A stretch of 64,000 nucleotides of DNA, taken from the NCBI GenBank assembly GCA_951812325.1, contig OX638294.1:4254859-4318858 (forward strand). The letters run 5' to 3'. The notes below the pieces were generated by a model. The model made no database searches and had not been told where the DNA came from. It saw only the letters and a list, made by a program, of their open reading frames with translations. This stretch comes from an uncultured Thermoanaerobaculia bacterium (GTDB taxonomy: Bacteria; Acidobacteriota; Thermoanaerobaculia; Multivoradales; Multivoraceae). Shown in pieces: positions 43,985 to 53,456 of the stretch (position 1 is the first letter of the stretch; every line of letters begins with the position of its first letter). The position numbers were made by a program, and so were the translations under genes.

Positions 43985-46900
43985 TCAACGAGGGTCCACC
44001 AGCACAAAGCCGCTGTCTTCGAGCGTCCGGTTCAGGTCCGCCAGCGGGCCGGCAAGAGTAGCGCCGAAACGCTCCTCCTGCTCGGCGAGCTGGCCCCTGA
44101 GCATCTCCCACACCTCGGCCTGCTGGTCCGTTGGCCGAACGTCGGCCTGGGCGACCGAGCGCGCCAGGTAGGTCAGGCGCGCGAAGAGGCGGCGCGGCCA
44201 GCGCAGGGAGTCCTGGCCGGCGCCGGTCAGCCGGAGATCGAAGAGCTCTCCCTCGATTGCGCGAAGTTCCTCGCGCACCGAACGGGCCTGGTTGGCCGCT
44301 TCGACGCCGTCGGCGTTGCCCCCGCCCCTGGTGTCCGACAGGCGGTCTTCGAGTTGCCGCAGGTCGCGGCGGAGGCGCTCGGCCTCATTGAGGAGGCGGG
44401 CGGCTCGTTCGATGCCGTCGCGGATCTCGGCGAGCAGGGCGTGCTGCATGGCCAGGTCGGCGGCAGAGGCAGTGGAGTCCGGGTCGATCAGCAGGTTCAT
44501 CTCGACCGTGGAGGCCGTCTCGCCGTCGTTCTCGCTGTTGCCATTTCCATCGTCGTTGCCGCCGCTGTTGCCGTCGCCGTCGTCCCCGTTCTCGCGCTTG
44601 CCGTCTCCGTCGCTGTTGCCGCCGGTCTCTCCGTCTTCGTCGCTGTTGCCGTTGCGGTCGCTGAAAGCCAGCTCGATCCGGTAGCGGCCCGGTGCCGCCA
44701 GCATGGAGAAGCGGCCGCCGTCGGGCAGGGGCCGCCAGCCCTGCTCGGGCATCTTCCAGTCGGGCCGTTCGTCGGGCTTGTTGCGTAGCCGCACCTCGGT
44801 CGTGGACTCATGACGCAGGTCCCAGATCACGCGATGGATGCCTGCCGCCGAGGGGAGATCGTCGAGCGTGCGGATGAGGTTGCCCCCGGCGTCATGGATG
44901 CGGATCGTGGCGCGCCGCCCGGAGTCTGGCTGCAGGGCTCCGTTTCCCTCCGCGGTCGTGTCGACGCCGCCGGTCGATTCCGGAATCCAGTAGTGGAGCA
45001 GTGCCCCGTAAGGCGGATTCGTGCCGGTAGCCGGCACGTCCGGCTGGGCCATCGGCGCGCCGCGCGTGCGGAAGCGGTAGGTGACGCGGGGCGGCAACAG
45101 GGCCGGTCCGCGGCCGGTCAGACCGCGGGCGATTTCGCGCAGCGGCGTGAGGTCGTCGAGGATCCAGATTCCCCGCCCGTAGGTCGCCACAACCAGGTCG
45201 TCGAAGTGCTCCTGGACCTCGATCCAGTGCACCGGCGCGGGCGGCAGGTTCGCATCGCCGTCGCTGCGTCGGGAGAGGTTCCGCCAGTTCGCGCCGTCGT
45301 CGAAGGAGACCCGCAGCGCGTTCTCCGTGCCCAGAAAGAGAAGCCCGGGCTGCTCGGGATCCTCGCGGACGGCGTGGACGTTGCCGAGCGGGCCGCGCGG
45401 CAGTCCGGCGGCAAGATCCGTCCAGGTCGCGCCGTAGTCGTTCGTTCGGAAGACGTAGGGCGTCGTGTCGCCCTCCTGGTGCCGGTCGATCGCGACGTAG
45501 GCGGCGCCGGCGTCGAAGTCGGACGGGTCGATGTTGCGGACTGTGCCGAGCGGCGGCAGGCCGGGAAGGCCCGCGGTCACGTTGGTCCAGGTCGCACCGC
45601 CGTCGCGAGTCAACTGGACCTGGCCGTCGTTCGTGCCGGCCCAGATCAGGTCCGGTTCGAGTGGACTTTCGGCGATCGCGAAGACGACCGGCGCGATGGT
45701 CGGACCGGCGTCGTCGAAGGTCAGACCGCCCGTGCGGCGCATGAGCGCCGGGTCGGCGGTGGTCAGATCGGGCGAGATGCGTTCCCAGCTCTGGCCTCGG
45801 TCGCGGCTGCGGTGGACGTACTGGCTGCCGGCGTAGACCGCGGTCTCATCGTGAGGCGAGGTGGCGAAGGGCGCCGTCCACTGGAACCTGTACTCAAGCT
45901 CCGACGCAGGTGATCCCTCGATCGCCAGGGGCCAGACGCTGGCGTCGCGAGCCTGGCCCGAGCGCAGGTCGTAGAGCTCGAGCTGGCCGTCGTAGCAGCC
46001 GGTCCAGACCAGGTTCGGATTGCCGCGATCGACCATCGAGAAGCCGACCTCGCAGCCGCCGACCGAGTGCCATTCGCCGACCGGGATTCCCTGGGTGCGT
46101 CCCCCATGGAGGACACGGCTGGGTCCGCGCATCGACGGGCCGTCCTGGCGGTTGCCGTAGACGAAGTAGGGCACGCGGTCGTCGGTCGAGACGTGGTACA
46201 TCTGGGCGATTGGCAGTTGCGGCCGGTACCAGGACTTTCCGCGGTCGTTCGTCAGGCTGACCCCGCCGTCGTGGCCGACGATTCTCCTGGCCGGGTCGAG
46301 CGGATCGATCCAGATGTCGTGGTGATCCCAGCCGGGCTGGTCGTAGCCCTCGCTCTCGACCGTGCGGCCGCCATCGAGCGACACGGACTGCCGCGTCGCG
46401 GCGAACGTGATCTCGTCCGCGCGGTCGGGGGCCGCGGCCATCCGCGTGTAGTACAGCGGCCTGGTGATCAGGTTCAGGTCGCGGCTGACCAGACGCCATG
46501 AGTCCCCCCGGTCGTCGGAGCGCCAGAGGACGCCGGCGAAGGGGTCGGAGGGGGCGAAGTCACGGTTCGAGCTCGTCTCGATCAGGGCGTAGACCCGGTC
46601 CGGATCGTCGGCCGACACCGCGAGACCGATCTTGCCCAGTGGCGGCGCCGGCAGGCCGGGGCTTTCCAGGAGGTCCCAGGACGTACCTCCATCGCGGGAA
46701 CGGTAGAGGCCGCTTCCCGGGCCGCCGCTGGTGCGGCCCGAGGTGCGAATCTCGATCTGCCAGACCGCGGCGTAGACCGTTCGCGGGTTGTCCGGCGCGA
46801 AGGCGAGGTCGATGGCGCCGGTGTCCGCGTCGATGAAGAGGACGTGCTCCCAGGTGGCGCCGCCGTCGGTTGTGCGAAAGACCCCGCGTGCCGCCTCGCC

Positions 46901-47419
46901 CTCGTCCTGTGGCCCGTAGGCGTGGCCGAGAGCCGCGACCAGGGCGGTGTCCGGATCGTCGGGATGCACGATGATGCGGCCGATGCGGCCGGTGAGGTCG
47001 AGCCCGAGGTGTTCGAAGCTGTCTCCGCGGTTCGTGGAGCGGTAGACGCCGTTGCCGATCGAGATGTTGCTGCGGATGAAGCTCTCGCCGGTGCCGACCC
47101 AGATCACGTTCGGGTCGGACGGGGCGACCGCGATCGAGCCGATCGACGCGGCGTCCTGGCGGTCGAAGACGGGCGCCCAGCCTGTGCCGCCGTCGGTGCT
47201 GCGCCACAGACCGCCCGAGGCGGCGCCCGCGTAGTAGGTCCGAGGATCCCCGGGGACGCCGGAGACTGCGGAGACCCGGTTGCCGATCGGGCCGATGTGG
47301 CGCAAGGCGAACGCGTCCAGGAGCCCCGCCGGATCATCCGCTGCCGATTGGGCGGCCGCGGACGCGGACGCGGCGCAGAGCAGGAGGGCGAGGATCGCTG
47401 TTTGATGATGCGGGGTCAA
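43985..47419 (-). CDS. Large secreted BNR/Asp-box beta-propeller protein (VPS10/sortilin-like)
   Basis: A 1144-residue protein with a signal peptide (TTG start, ending AAAQSAAD). Residues about 35-750 form beta-propellers with at least seven Asp-box motifs of the S-x-D-x-G-x-x-W type (RSTDGGTGW, TTDGGATW, RSRDGGTSW, RSDDRGDSW, TRDGGATW, SFDDGANW). Residues about 760-920 are FlgD-like beta sheet. A Gly/Asn/Asp/Glu repeat stretch of about 45 residues follows, then a helical C-terminal domain (about 990-1144). Related acidobacterial proteins are annotated as glycosidase-like or 'VPS10 domain' proteins; catalytic activity is unproven. Confidence 0.85.
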   Translation of the reverse strand: MTPHHQTAILALLLCAASASAAAQSAADDPAGLLDAFALRHIGPIGNRVSAVSGVPGDPRTYYAGAASGGLWRSTDGGTGWAPVFDRQDAASIGSIAVAPSDPNVIWVGTGESFIRSNISIGNGVYRSTNRGDSFEHLGLDLTGRIGRIIVHPDDPDTALVAALGHAYGPQDEGEAARGVFRTTDGGATWEHVLFIDADTGAIDLAFAPDNPRTVYAAVWQIEIRTSGRTSGGPGSGLYRSRDGGTSWDLLESPGLPAPPLGKIGLAVSADDPDRVYALIETSSNRDFAPSDPFAGVLWRSDDRGDSWRLVSRDLNLITRPLYYTRMAAAPDRADEITFAATRQSVSLDGGRTVESEGYDQPGWDHHDIWIDPLDPARRIVGHDGGVSLTNDRGKSWYRPQLPIAQMYHVSTDDRVPYFVYGNRQDGPSMRGPSRVLHGGRTQGIPVGEWHSVGGCEVGFSMVDRGNPNLVWTGCYDGQLELYDLRSGQARDASVWPLAIEGSPASELEYRFQWTAPFATSPHDETAVYAGSQYVHRSRDRGQSWERISPDLTTADPALMRRTGGLTFDDAGPTIAPVVFAIAESPLEPDLIWAGTNDGQVQLTRDGGATWTNVTAGLPGLPPLGTVRNIDPSDFDAGAAYVAIDRHQEGDTTPYVFRTNDYGATWTDLAAGLPRGPLGNVHAVREDPEQPGLLFLGTENALRVSFDDGANWRNLSRRSDGDANLPPAPVHWIEVQEHFDDLVVATYGRGIWILDDLTPLREIARGLTGRGPALLPPRVTYRFRTRGAPMAQPDVPATGTNPPYGALLHYWIPESTGGVDTTAEGNGALQPDSGRRATIRIHDAGGNLIRTLDDLPSAAGIHRVIWDLRHESTTEVRLRNKPDERPDWKMPEQGWRPLPDGGRFSMLAAPGRYRIELAFSDRNGNSDEDGETGGNSDGDGKRENGDDGDGNSGGNDDGNGNSENDGETASTVEMNLLIDPDSTASAADLAMQHALLAEIRDGIERAARLLNEAERLRRDLRQLEDRLSDTRGGGNADGVEAANQARSVREELRAIEGELFDLRLTGAGQDSLRWPRRLFARLTYLARSVAQADVRPTDQQAEVWEMLRGQLAEQEERFGATLAGPLADLNRTLEDSGFVLVDPR

Positions 47420-47531
47420 GGCGAACAGCGGTACGGGGCGCGCGGCTTTGGCTTGCCGGTTCGCGGCGTCGCTCCGCGGGTCAGAAGACCCGCGGCCACG
47501 GGCCGGCGCACCTGTGCCTTTGCTGGGTGGA

Positions 47532-48551
47532 TCAGTAGCCGACTTGCTTGTCGATGATGTTGCGGAGTGGCCTGCCGGTGGCGAAGCGGGTGATGTTGTC
47601 CCGCAGCAACTGCATCCGTCGCTCCTCCAGCCGGTCCGAAATCGTTGCCAGGTGCGGCGTGATCGTCACGTTCGGCATGGTCCACAGCGGATGGCCGGTC
47701 GGCAGCGGTTCGGGATCGGTCACGTCGAGGCCGGCGGCGCGGACCTTGCCGCTTTCAAGCGCCGCGACCAGGGCGTCCGTGTCGACGATCTTGCCGCGCG
47801 AGATGTTGATGAAGTAGACGTCCTGCTTCATCAGCTCGAACTGGCGCTCACCGATCAGGCCTTCCGTGGCCGGTGTGTGTGGCACGGAGGAAAAGACGAC
47901 GTCGGCTCGGGGCAGCAGATCGTCGAGTTCGTCCGGTTTGCCGACGTAGGCGACGTCGCGGTGGATGGGGATGTCCTTTGGATCGACCGCGAGCACGGTC
48001 ATGCCGAAGGCGGCGGCCCGCTGCGCGATCTGGGTGCCGATGCCGCCGAGGCCGATGACCAGGGCCGTCCTGCCTCTCAGCTCGATCATCGGGAGTTCGC
48101 GGTTCGTGTTCCAGCCTTCGGACATCCGGGCGTTGAAGGCCTTGATGTTGCGGGTGAAGTTGAGCAGCAGCGCGAAGGCATGGTCCGCGATCTCCGGGCC
48201 CTGGATGATCTTGGCGTTGGTCAGCACGATGTCGCTGTCGCGCAGGTCGGGGATCTCGAGAAAACCCTCGACACCGGCGGAGTTGCTCTGGATCCAGCGC
48301 AGCCTGCTGTCGGCGACGAGATGGTTCTCGATGCCCCGGTAGCCTGCGATCAGACCTTCACACACGCCGGGGTCGGCATCGTCCCCGGACAGGAAGCGGA
48401 GATTCTCGTGCTGCTCCTCGAGGTCCGCCAGGGCTTCGGCGAGGACGGAGGGCATGCAGATCGTCTGGGCGGCTGCCGGCGCCGCGACCAGCGGGATGGC
48501 GAGAAGGCCGAGCAGCAGCTGTCCACGACGCGGGGCACGAAGATCGAACAT
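47532..48551 (-). CDS. D-2-hydroxyacid dehydrogenase with N-terminal signal peptide
   Basis: A 339-residue protein. The first 29 residues form a signal peptide (LLLGLLAIPLVAAPAAAQ). The NAD domain has VIGLGGIGTQIAQRA near 165-180, and catalytic residues appear in NISRGKIVDTDAL (Arg), DPEPLP (Glu) and TPHLA (His). Enzymes of this family normally work with cytoplasmic NAD(H), so export is unexpected. ATG 48551 follows GGGAGA. Confidence 0.85.
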   Translation of the reverse strand: MFDLRAPRRGQLLLGLLAIPLVAAPAAAQTICMPSVLAEALADLEEQHENLRFLSGDDADPGVCEGLIAGYRGIENHLVADSRLRWIQSNSAGVEGFLEIPDLRDSDIVLTNAKIIQGPEIADHAFALLLNFTRNIKAFNARMSEGWNTNRELPMIELRGRTALVIGLGGIGTQIAQRAAAFGMTVLAVDPKDIPIHRDVAYVGKPDELDDLLPRADVVFSSVPHTPATEGLIGERQFELMKQDVYFINISRGKIVDTDALVAALESGKVRAAGLDVTDPEPLPTGHPLWTMPNVTITPHLATISDRLEERRMQLLRDNITRFATGRPLRNIIDKQVGY

Positions 48552-48804
48552 CGTCGGTGTCTCCCTAAGCTGGAGTCGTTCCTGGGGGAAACCAGGCGGG
48601 CGGAGGGCCGAATCGTACCACCGGGCGGTGACTCACCCGTGGTGTTACGATCCTGATATCGATTGGCCCGGCCACCTTCCGGACGCGCAGGCGTCGCGGC
48701 GGCAAGGCCCGCTATGGCCGACACGGCAACATGCCCGCGCTACCGAAGGCTCGGTTCAGCTTTGAACCGGCCGTTCGCATCAGACCAGAAGAAGCAGGAG
48801 CAAC

Positions 48805-49371
48805 ATGAGCACGGATTCTCTCAGGGAGCGCGGCGACTCGCTCGAGGAGGCGTTCTTCCGCAACATGGACAGGAAGCTGATCGAGGAGCTGCGCTCGAAG
48901 AAGGAGAGGGAGCAGCAACTCGATGATCTGGCGGCCGCCTCGGGCATCGCCCACCGCGAAGTGCTTGCCGCTCTGGTCGACGCCGGTGTGCACGGCGAGG
49001 CGCTGGTGGCGGTGGGCCTGGTGCCGCTGATCGAGGTGGCGTGGGCCGACCACACGATCGATGCGGGAGAGCGGGACGCGATCATGGAAGCGGCAAGGGA
49101 AGCCGGCGTGACCCGGGGATCGGCTGCTGCCGGGTTGCTCTTCGCCTGGCTCGAGCGCCGGCCCGGGGCCGAACTGCTCGAGGCCTGGAAGGGCTACGCG
49201 GCAGCGCTCGTGTCGGAACTCGATCCAGACGAGGCCGCCGCGGTCCGCGACGACCTGCTCGAACGCGCCCGTGGTGTCGCGGAGGCATCCGGCGGTCTTC
49301 TGGGCCTCGGCAGCGTGTCCCGCGAAGAGCGCCGGATGCTCGACGAGTTGGCCGGGGCCCTGGGCGGCTGA
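48805..49371 (+). CDS. TerB-like helical protein
   Basis: A 188-residue all-helical acidic protein. The segment LIEVAWADHTIDAGERDAIM (about residues 72-91) matches the metal-binding DG.i...E pattern of TerB-type proteins. The N-terminal 45 residues are charged and helical. ATG 48805 follows an AGAAGCAGGAG ribosome site. The biological role is unknown; TerB domains occur in tellurite/stress islands and as general helical modules. It converges on rpsN. Confidence 0.65.
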   Translation: MSTDSLRERGDSLEEAFFRNMDRKLIEELRSKKEREQQLDDLAAASGIAHREVLAALVDAGVHGEALVAVGLVPLIEVAWADHTIDAGERDAIMEAAREAGVTRGSAAAGLLFAWLERRPGAELLEAWKGYAAALVSELDPDEAAAVRDDLLERARGVAEASGGLLGLGSVSREERRMLDELAGALGG

Positions 49372-49383
49372 GGCGCCGGTTCG

Positions 49384-49689
49384 CTACCAGCTCGCCTTGA
49401 TCACGCCGGGGAGCTCGCCGCGCAGGGCCAGGTCGCGCAGGGCGATCCGTGACAGGCCGAACTTCCGGTAGTAGCCCCTCGGGCGACCGGTGACGGCGCA
49501 GCGGTTGCGGACCCGGACGGGGCTGGCGTCGCGCGGCAGCTTGTTCAGCAGGAGCTGCGCCTGAAAGCGCTGCCCGAGAGGAAGCCGCTCGTCCTTGACC
49601 AGTGCACGCAGCTCGACGCGGCGTTCGCGGTACCTCTCGACGATTTTCTTGCGGCGTTCGTTCTTGGCGATCGATGCCTTGGTTGCCAT
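49384..49689 (-). CDS. rpsN: 30S ribosomal protein S14, zinc-free long form
   Basis: A 101-residue S14. [20 protein letters not shown] at the C-terminal half is diagnostic. The zinc-binding Cys pairs of the short C+ form are missing (only one Cys), so this is the C- type, often expressed under zinc limitation where a C+ paralogue exists. It stands alone, outside a ribosomal protein operon. Ribosome site AAGGCGGAAG before ATG 49689. Confidence 0.95.
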   Translation of the reverse strand: MATKASIAKNERRKKIVERYRERRVELRALVKDERLPLGQRFQAQLLLNKLPRDASPVRVRNRCAVTGRPRGYYRKFGLSRIALRDLALRGELPGVIKASW

Positions 49690-49960
49690 ATCTTCCGCCT
49701 TCCTTCGCGTTGCCGGCTTGCCGGTCCGTCTCTGCGCCGGAGATCGTCCGTACGCAGGAGGCCGTGACTCTAGCAGGTTTCGGCCCGGGCGTCTCCCTCC
49801 CGCGCCAAACAGACCAGGTCCGTGCCCAGGTCCGGTGCATCACGGCGAGTGCGGGAAGGAGGCCTGTCTTCCGGAGGGTAGAGGGTCATGCCGGCGTCGG
49901 TCTCCCGCGAACACTCGTTCGGACTCGCCAGGGGAACTGCCGCCAGACGCCGTCCGGCGG

Positions 49961-52237
49961 TCACGGCCCGATCAGGTCCACCAACTCGCGAACGCCGCTG
50001 TCGAAGCGCTCGAAGGCCCGCTGCGCCCTGGCGCGGTCGGCGAGGTCGCCGCTGCGGTCGAGTTCGGCGGCGCTCTGCATCACGCGGGCGATCGCCTTGC
50101 GCGCCTGGCCGCGCTGGCGGGCGCCCAGGCCGGTCAGCCGATCAAGCAGCACTGCGGCGAGGTCGCGGGCGTCGAAGGCGGGCACGTAGAGCGTGAGCCA
50201 TTCGCCCGTCTCGATCCGGGTGCGGACCTGGTCGCGTTTCCTGGCGAGAAGGGCCATGATCGCCAGCGGTTCCTGCGGGATCGTCATCGGCGGCCGTTCG
50301 TGGCTGTGCGGACCGGCCCGGATCACGGTGTCCCGGGGGGCGCCTCCCACGGGCTCGGTCGTCGTCTCTTCGAAGAAGAAGTCGTAGCGTTGCTGTTCGC
50401 CGGCGAGCCAGACGTGGGCGAAGAACTCGGCGGGGAGTTCGCCGGGGATTTCGGCTAGGAGGTAGTCGTTGCCAATCGCCGGCGCCATCCCGTAGCGGGT
50501 TTCGTCCCAGTCCCCGGTTTCCTCGTTCCACGCCTCGAACACGACGTCGCCGCCGAAGTTCCGCGGATCGACCGGTTGCTTGAAGTCGTCGTACACGTAG
50601 AGGCGGAACTCGCCGGGCCGGGGCAGGGCGCCTTCCAGGTGGTGGTAGTTGTTCGCCGCCATGAAGAACTGGCCGCCGTGGAGCGGGTTGTGGTCCATGT
50701 GGGCGGCGGCGTTCGGATCGGCGGGATCCGGCTCGCCGGCCGCCTGCCCGCTGCCGGCCGTGCCGCCGGCAGCGGGGCCGCCGAGCGCCCCGGGCAGCAT
50801 GCCGCCGCGGGTTTGCGGTTGCTCGCGGGGCTCGAAGACCTCGGGCAGCACGAGGTGATCGTCGAGTTCGTAGTCCACGTACAGGGCGAACGGCTGGACG
50901 ACGGTCTCCCTCGGCCTGCCGACATCGAAGGTTCCGATCAGTTCGACGCGCGTCCCCGGCGGAACGTGGACCGCCTCCTCGAACAGGTAGGAAGCGGGGA
51001 ACTCCGGGTCGTACTCGGGGACGTAGAGCACCGTTTGCGCACGCTGGTCCGGGAAGTGGACGCGCACCTCCATGCTCCCCAGCCGTTCGCCGACGTCGGG
51101 GTGCAGCCCGATCAGGCGCGCGCGTTCGGACAGCGTCAGGCTCACGCTCTGCGGCCGGGCGGCGCGGCGGCCCCTGAGGGCGACCTCGCCGCCGGCCCGC
51201 GCGCTCTCGACCCACAGCTCGACCTCGTCTTCGGTCCGGGCCAGGAACAGGCCCAGGCTGGAGCGGTCACGGATCTCGATGCGCGAGTCGTCGTTCGGCC
51301 GCCGGCGGTACTCGACCACGAGTTCGATCGTCGAGCCTCTGCGCAGCCGCTTGCCGGCGCCGTCCGGCAGCAGCACCGGGTCGTCGCCGCGCAGCCACTG
51401 ACCCAGGAACCGGGGTCCTGTCGTTGCGGTCCGCATCCGCGTGGGCTCGGGCTCGTCCTCGTCGCGGAACGGGTCGTAGGGGACCTGGACCTCGACCTCG
51501 AGCTGTTCGGGCAGCGCTTCGTCCGGATCGTGCACCCAGGCGGCCATCCGGTAGACGACGCCGGGGTCTCGGGGCCGGAACTCGTAGCCGGTGATCCAGG
51601 CATCCTGCTCGAGCTCGACGGCAAGCCGCTCGCGCTGGAAGGCGGTCTGCTGTCCGGGCTCGACGACGGTTTCGTCGGCAGGTTCCAGCACCAGGTCGGG
51701 AACGCCCAGCACCCATTCCTCTTCGGTGAACTCAGGCGGCGGAGGCAGGTTGCGGCGCGGGCCCTGGGGACCGCCGCCCTGCACCCAGGCGACGACGATG
51801 TCGATCTCGCGCTGGCTCATGCGCCGCGAGTTGCGGAAGTGGTCGTAGCGGGGATCGGCGGTCCACGGCGGCATCCGGCCGGTGAGCAGCTCCTCTTCGA
51901 TCGCCACCGCCCAGGCGCGGGCGCCGGGCTTCGCGTCGTTGCCGTATGTCGTCAGGTCGATGTAGTCCGGCGCCGACCCCTTGGGGTTGTGGCAGGGCAT
52001 GCAGTAGCGGCGCAGGATCGGTCGGACATCGTCGGCGAAGTTGATGTCCGTCGTGATCCGTACATGCGCGGGCGCCGGATCGGTGGCGAGCCCGGTCAGG
52101 GTCAGGGCGGCCAGGCTGACCGCGGCTGCTGCTGCGGCGACACGCTGGCGGGTGACAGCCGACCGCCGGAAGAGCGGCGCTCGGACTGTGACGCCGGCGG
52201 CGCGTGGACGCGCCACCAGGGTGCGCTTGCGTCTCAT
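49961..52237 (-). CDS. Secreted cytochrome-c-motif protein of the copper-monooxygenase-like type
   Basis: A 758-residue protein with an uncleaved or signal helix (about residues 30-58) and one heme-binding motif, Cys79-Met-Pro-Cys82-His83, in a small cytochrome-c domain (LRRYCMPCHNPKG, then GRMPPWTADP). The rest (about 150-700) is beta-rich, resembling acidobacterial cytochrome proteins related to ascorbate-dependent monooxygenase domains. A His cluster (AAHMDHNPLHGGQF) and PHSHERPP could bind metal. Its ATG overlaps the pyrE stop (ATGA). The electron donor and substrate are unknown. Confidence 0.75.
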   Translation of the reverse strand: MRRKRTLVARPRAAGVTVRAPLFRRSAVTRQRVAAAAAAVSLAALTLTGLATDPAPAHVRITTDINFADDVRPILRRYCMPCHNPKGSAPDYIDLTTYGNDAKPGARAWAVAIEEELLTGRMPPWTADPRYDHFRNSRRMSQREIDIVVAWVQGGGPQGPRRNLPPPPEFTEEEWVLGVPDLVLEPADETVVEPGQQTAFQRERLAVELEQDAWITGYEFRPRDPGVVYRMAAWVHDPDEALPEQLEVEVQVPYDPFRDEDEPEPTRMRTATTGPRFLGQWLRGDDPVLLPDGAGKRLRRGSTIELVVEYRRRPNDDSRIEIRDRSSLGLFLARTEDEVELWVESARAGGEVALRGRRAARPQSVSLTLSERARLIGLHPDVGERLGSMEVRVHFPDQRAQTVLYVPEYDPEFPASYLFEEAVHVPPGTRVELIGTFDVGRPRETVVQPFALYVDYELDDHLVLPEVFEPREQPQTRGGMLPGALGGPAAGGTAGSGQAAGEPDPADPNAAAHMDHNPLHGGQFFMAANNYHHLEGALPRPGEFRLYVYDDFKQPVDPRNFGGDVVFEAWNEETGDWDETRYGMAPAIGNDYLLAEIPGELPAEFFAHVWLAGEQQRYDFFFEETTTEPVGGAPRDTVIRAGPHSHERPPMTIPQEPLAIMALLARKRDQVRTRIETGEWLTLYVPAFDARDLAAVLLDRLTGLGARQRGQARKAIARVMQSAAELDRSGDLADRARAQRAFERFDSGVRELVDLIGP

Positions 52238-52842
52238 CGTCCGTCTCCGGAGTAGAGCGTCAGATCGCCTTCGTTGTCGGCGAGAAACAGCGGCCGAAAG
52301 TTGTAGCCGAGGCCGCGCAACCGGTCCCCGCCTCCCTCCTGGCGGTCGACGACCGCGGATACCGCGACGACTTCGCAGCCCTCGTCCTCGACTGCCTCGA
52401 TCGCGCGGATGATCGAACCGGCCGAGGTCACGACATCGTCGACCACGGCCACGCGGCGACCTTCGACGATCAACTTGCGCCCGTCCGGGTGGTACGAGAC
52501 GTCGATCTTCGCGGTCGTGCCGTGGCCCTTCGCCTTGTTGCGCACCAGGAAGCCGAAGAGTGGCGGCCCGTTGTGGTCGCTGGCCACGGATGCCGCCGTC
52601 GCCAGGTAGGCGCCGCCAACTTCGGGCCCGCCGACGGCGTCGACGCCGAAGGGTCGAAGCTGCTCGCAGAGTGCCTCACCGATCAGCCGCGACCCGCGAG
52701 GCGACAGCACCGTAGCCTTCGTGTCGCAGTAGTAATGCGAGCGCGTTCCGGAGGTGAGAACGAAGTCTCCCTTGGCGATGCTCCGCTCCTGGAGCAGGGC
52801 CTGCAGTTCGTGCAGTCGGGGGTCTCCTTCCGGGTCCGGCAC
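52234..52842 (-). CDS. pyrE: Orotate phosphoribosyltransferase
   Basis: A 202-residue OPRTase, transferring phosphoribose from PRPP to orotate in UMP synthesis. The PRPP loop is VAVVDDVVTSAGS at about residues 138-150, and FVLTSGTRSHYYCDTK marks the orotate side. I prefer GTG 52842, eight bases after a TACCCT box; a TTG at 52860 would add six residues. Coupled by ATGA to the cytochrome gene downstream, an unusual partner. Confidence 0.9.
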   Translation of the reverse strand: MPDPEGDPRLHELQALLQERSIAKGDFVLTSGTRSHYYCDTKATVLSPRGSRLIGEALCEQLRPFGVDAVGGPEVGGAYLATAASVASDHNGPPLFGFLVRNKAKGHGTTAKIDVSYHPDGRKLIVEGRRVAVVDDVVTSAGSIIRAIEAVEDEGCEVVAVSAVVDRQEGGGDRLRGLGYNFRPLFLADNEGDLTLYSGDGR

Positions 52843-52885
52843 GGCTGGAGAGGGTATCAACGAGCAGCGGGGATAGGCTTGCCGG
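52843..52885. promoter_or_regulatory. Divergent promoter region of pyrE and mogA
   Basis: Only 43 bases separate the two chosen starts. TAGGCT (52874-52879) is six bases before the mogA GTG, and AGGGTA (52851-52856), which reads TACCCT on the minus strand, is eight bases before the pyrE GTG. The pyrE box falls about where the mogA -35 would be, so the promoters overlap and both messages would be leaderless or nearly so. Confidence 0.5.
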
Positions 52886-53455
52886 GTGGAGGACCAGGGA
52901 ACGTCAGGCGCGCCGGCTCAAGTCGGCATCGTCACCGTCTCCGACCGGGCATCGCGCGGCGTGTACGAGGACCGTGGCGGGCCGGCGATCCGCGACTACC
53001 TGGCGGAAGTCCTGACGTCCCCCTGGGAGCCGTGTGCCCGCGTGGTCGAGGACGAGGTCGACCAGATCGCGGCGGCCGTGCGCGAGCTCTGCGACGACGA
53101 GGGGTGCTGCCTGGTCGTGACCACCGGCGGCACCGGGCCGGCGGCGCGCGACGTGACCCCGGAGGCGACCCTGGCCGTGTGCGACAAGGAGATGCCGGGT
53201 TTCGGGGAGTTGATGCGGCAGGTGTCGCTTCTCGCCGTCCCCACTGCGATCCTCTCGCGCCAGACGGCGGGGATCCGCGGCTCGTCGCTGATCGTCAACC
53301 TGCCGGGGCAACCGAAGGCGATCGGGGAGTGCCTGGACGCCGTGTTTCCGGCGATCCCGTACTGCGTGGACCTGATCGGCGGGCCGTACCTGACGACGAA
53401 CGAAGAGCGGATCAAGGCGTTCCGGCCGAAGTCGGCGAAGAAGCCGGCGGGTTGA
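52886..53455 (+). CDS. mogA: Molybdopterin adenylyltransferase MogA/MoaB type
   Basis: A 189-residue MoCF-fold protein that adenylates molybdopterin before molybdenum insertion. VTVSDRASRGVYEDRGGP-type N-terminus, VTTGGTGPAARDVTPEATLAV core (in part) and SLIVNLPGQPKAIGECL at the C-terminal part are diagnostic. GTG start at 52886. It converges with the next gene, the two stops lying one base apart. Its partner in the pathway may be the molybdopterin-binding protein at 56000. Confidence 0.92.
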   Translation: MEDQGTSGAPAQVGIVTVSDRASRGVYEDRGGPAIRDYLAEVLTSPWEPCARVVEDEVDQIAAAVRELCDDEGCCLVVTTGGTGPAARDVTPEATLAVCDKEMPGFGELMRQVSLLAVPTAILSRQTAGIRGSSLIVNLPGQPKAIGECLDAVFPAIPYCVDLIGGPYLTTNEERIKAFRPKSAKKPAG

Positions 53456-53456
53456 G

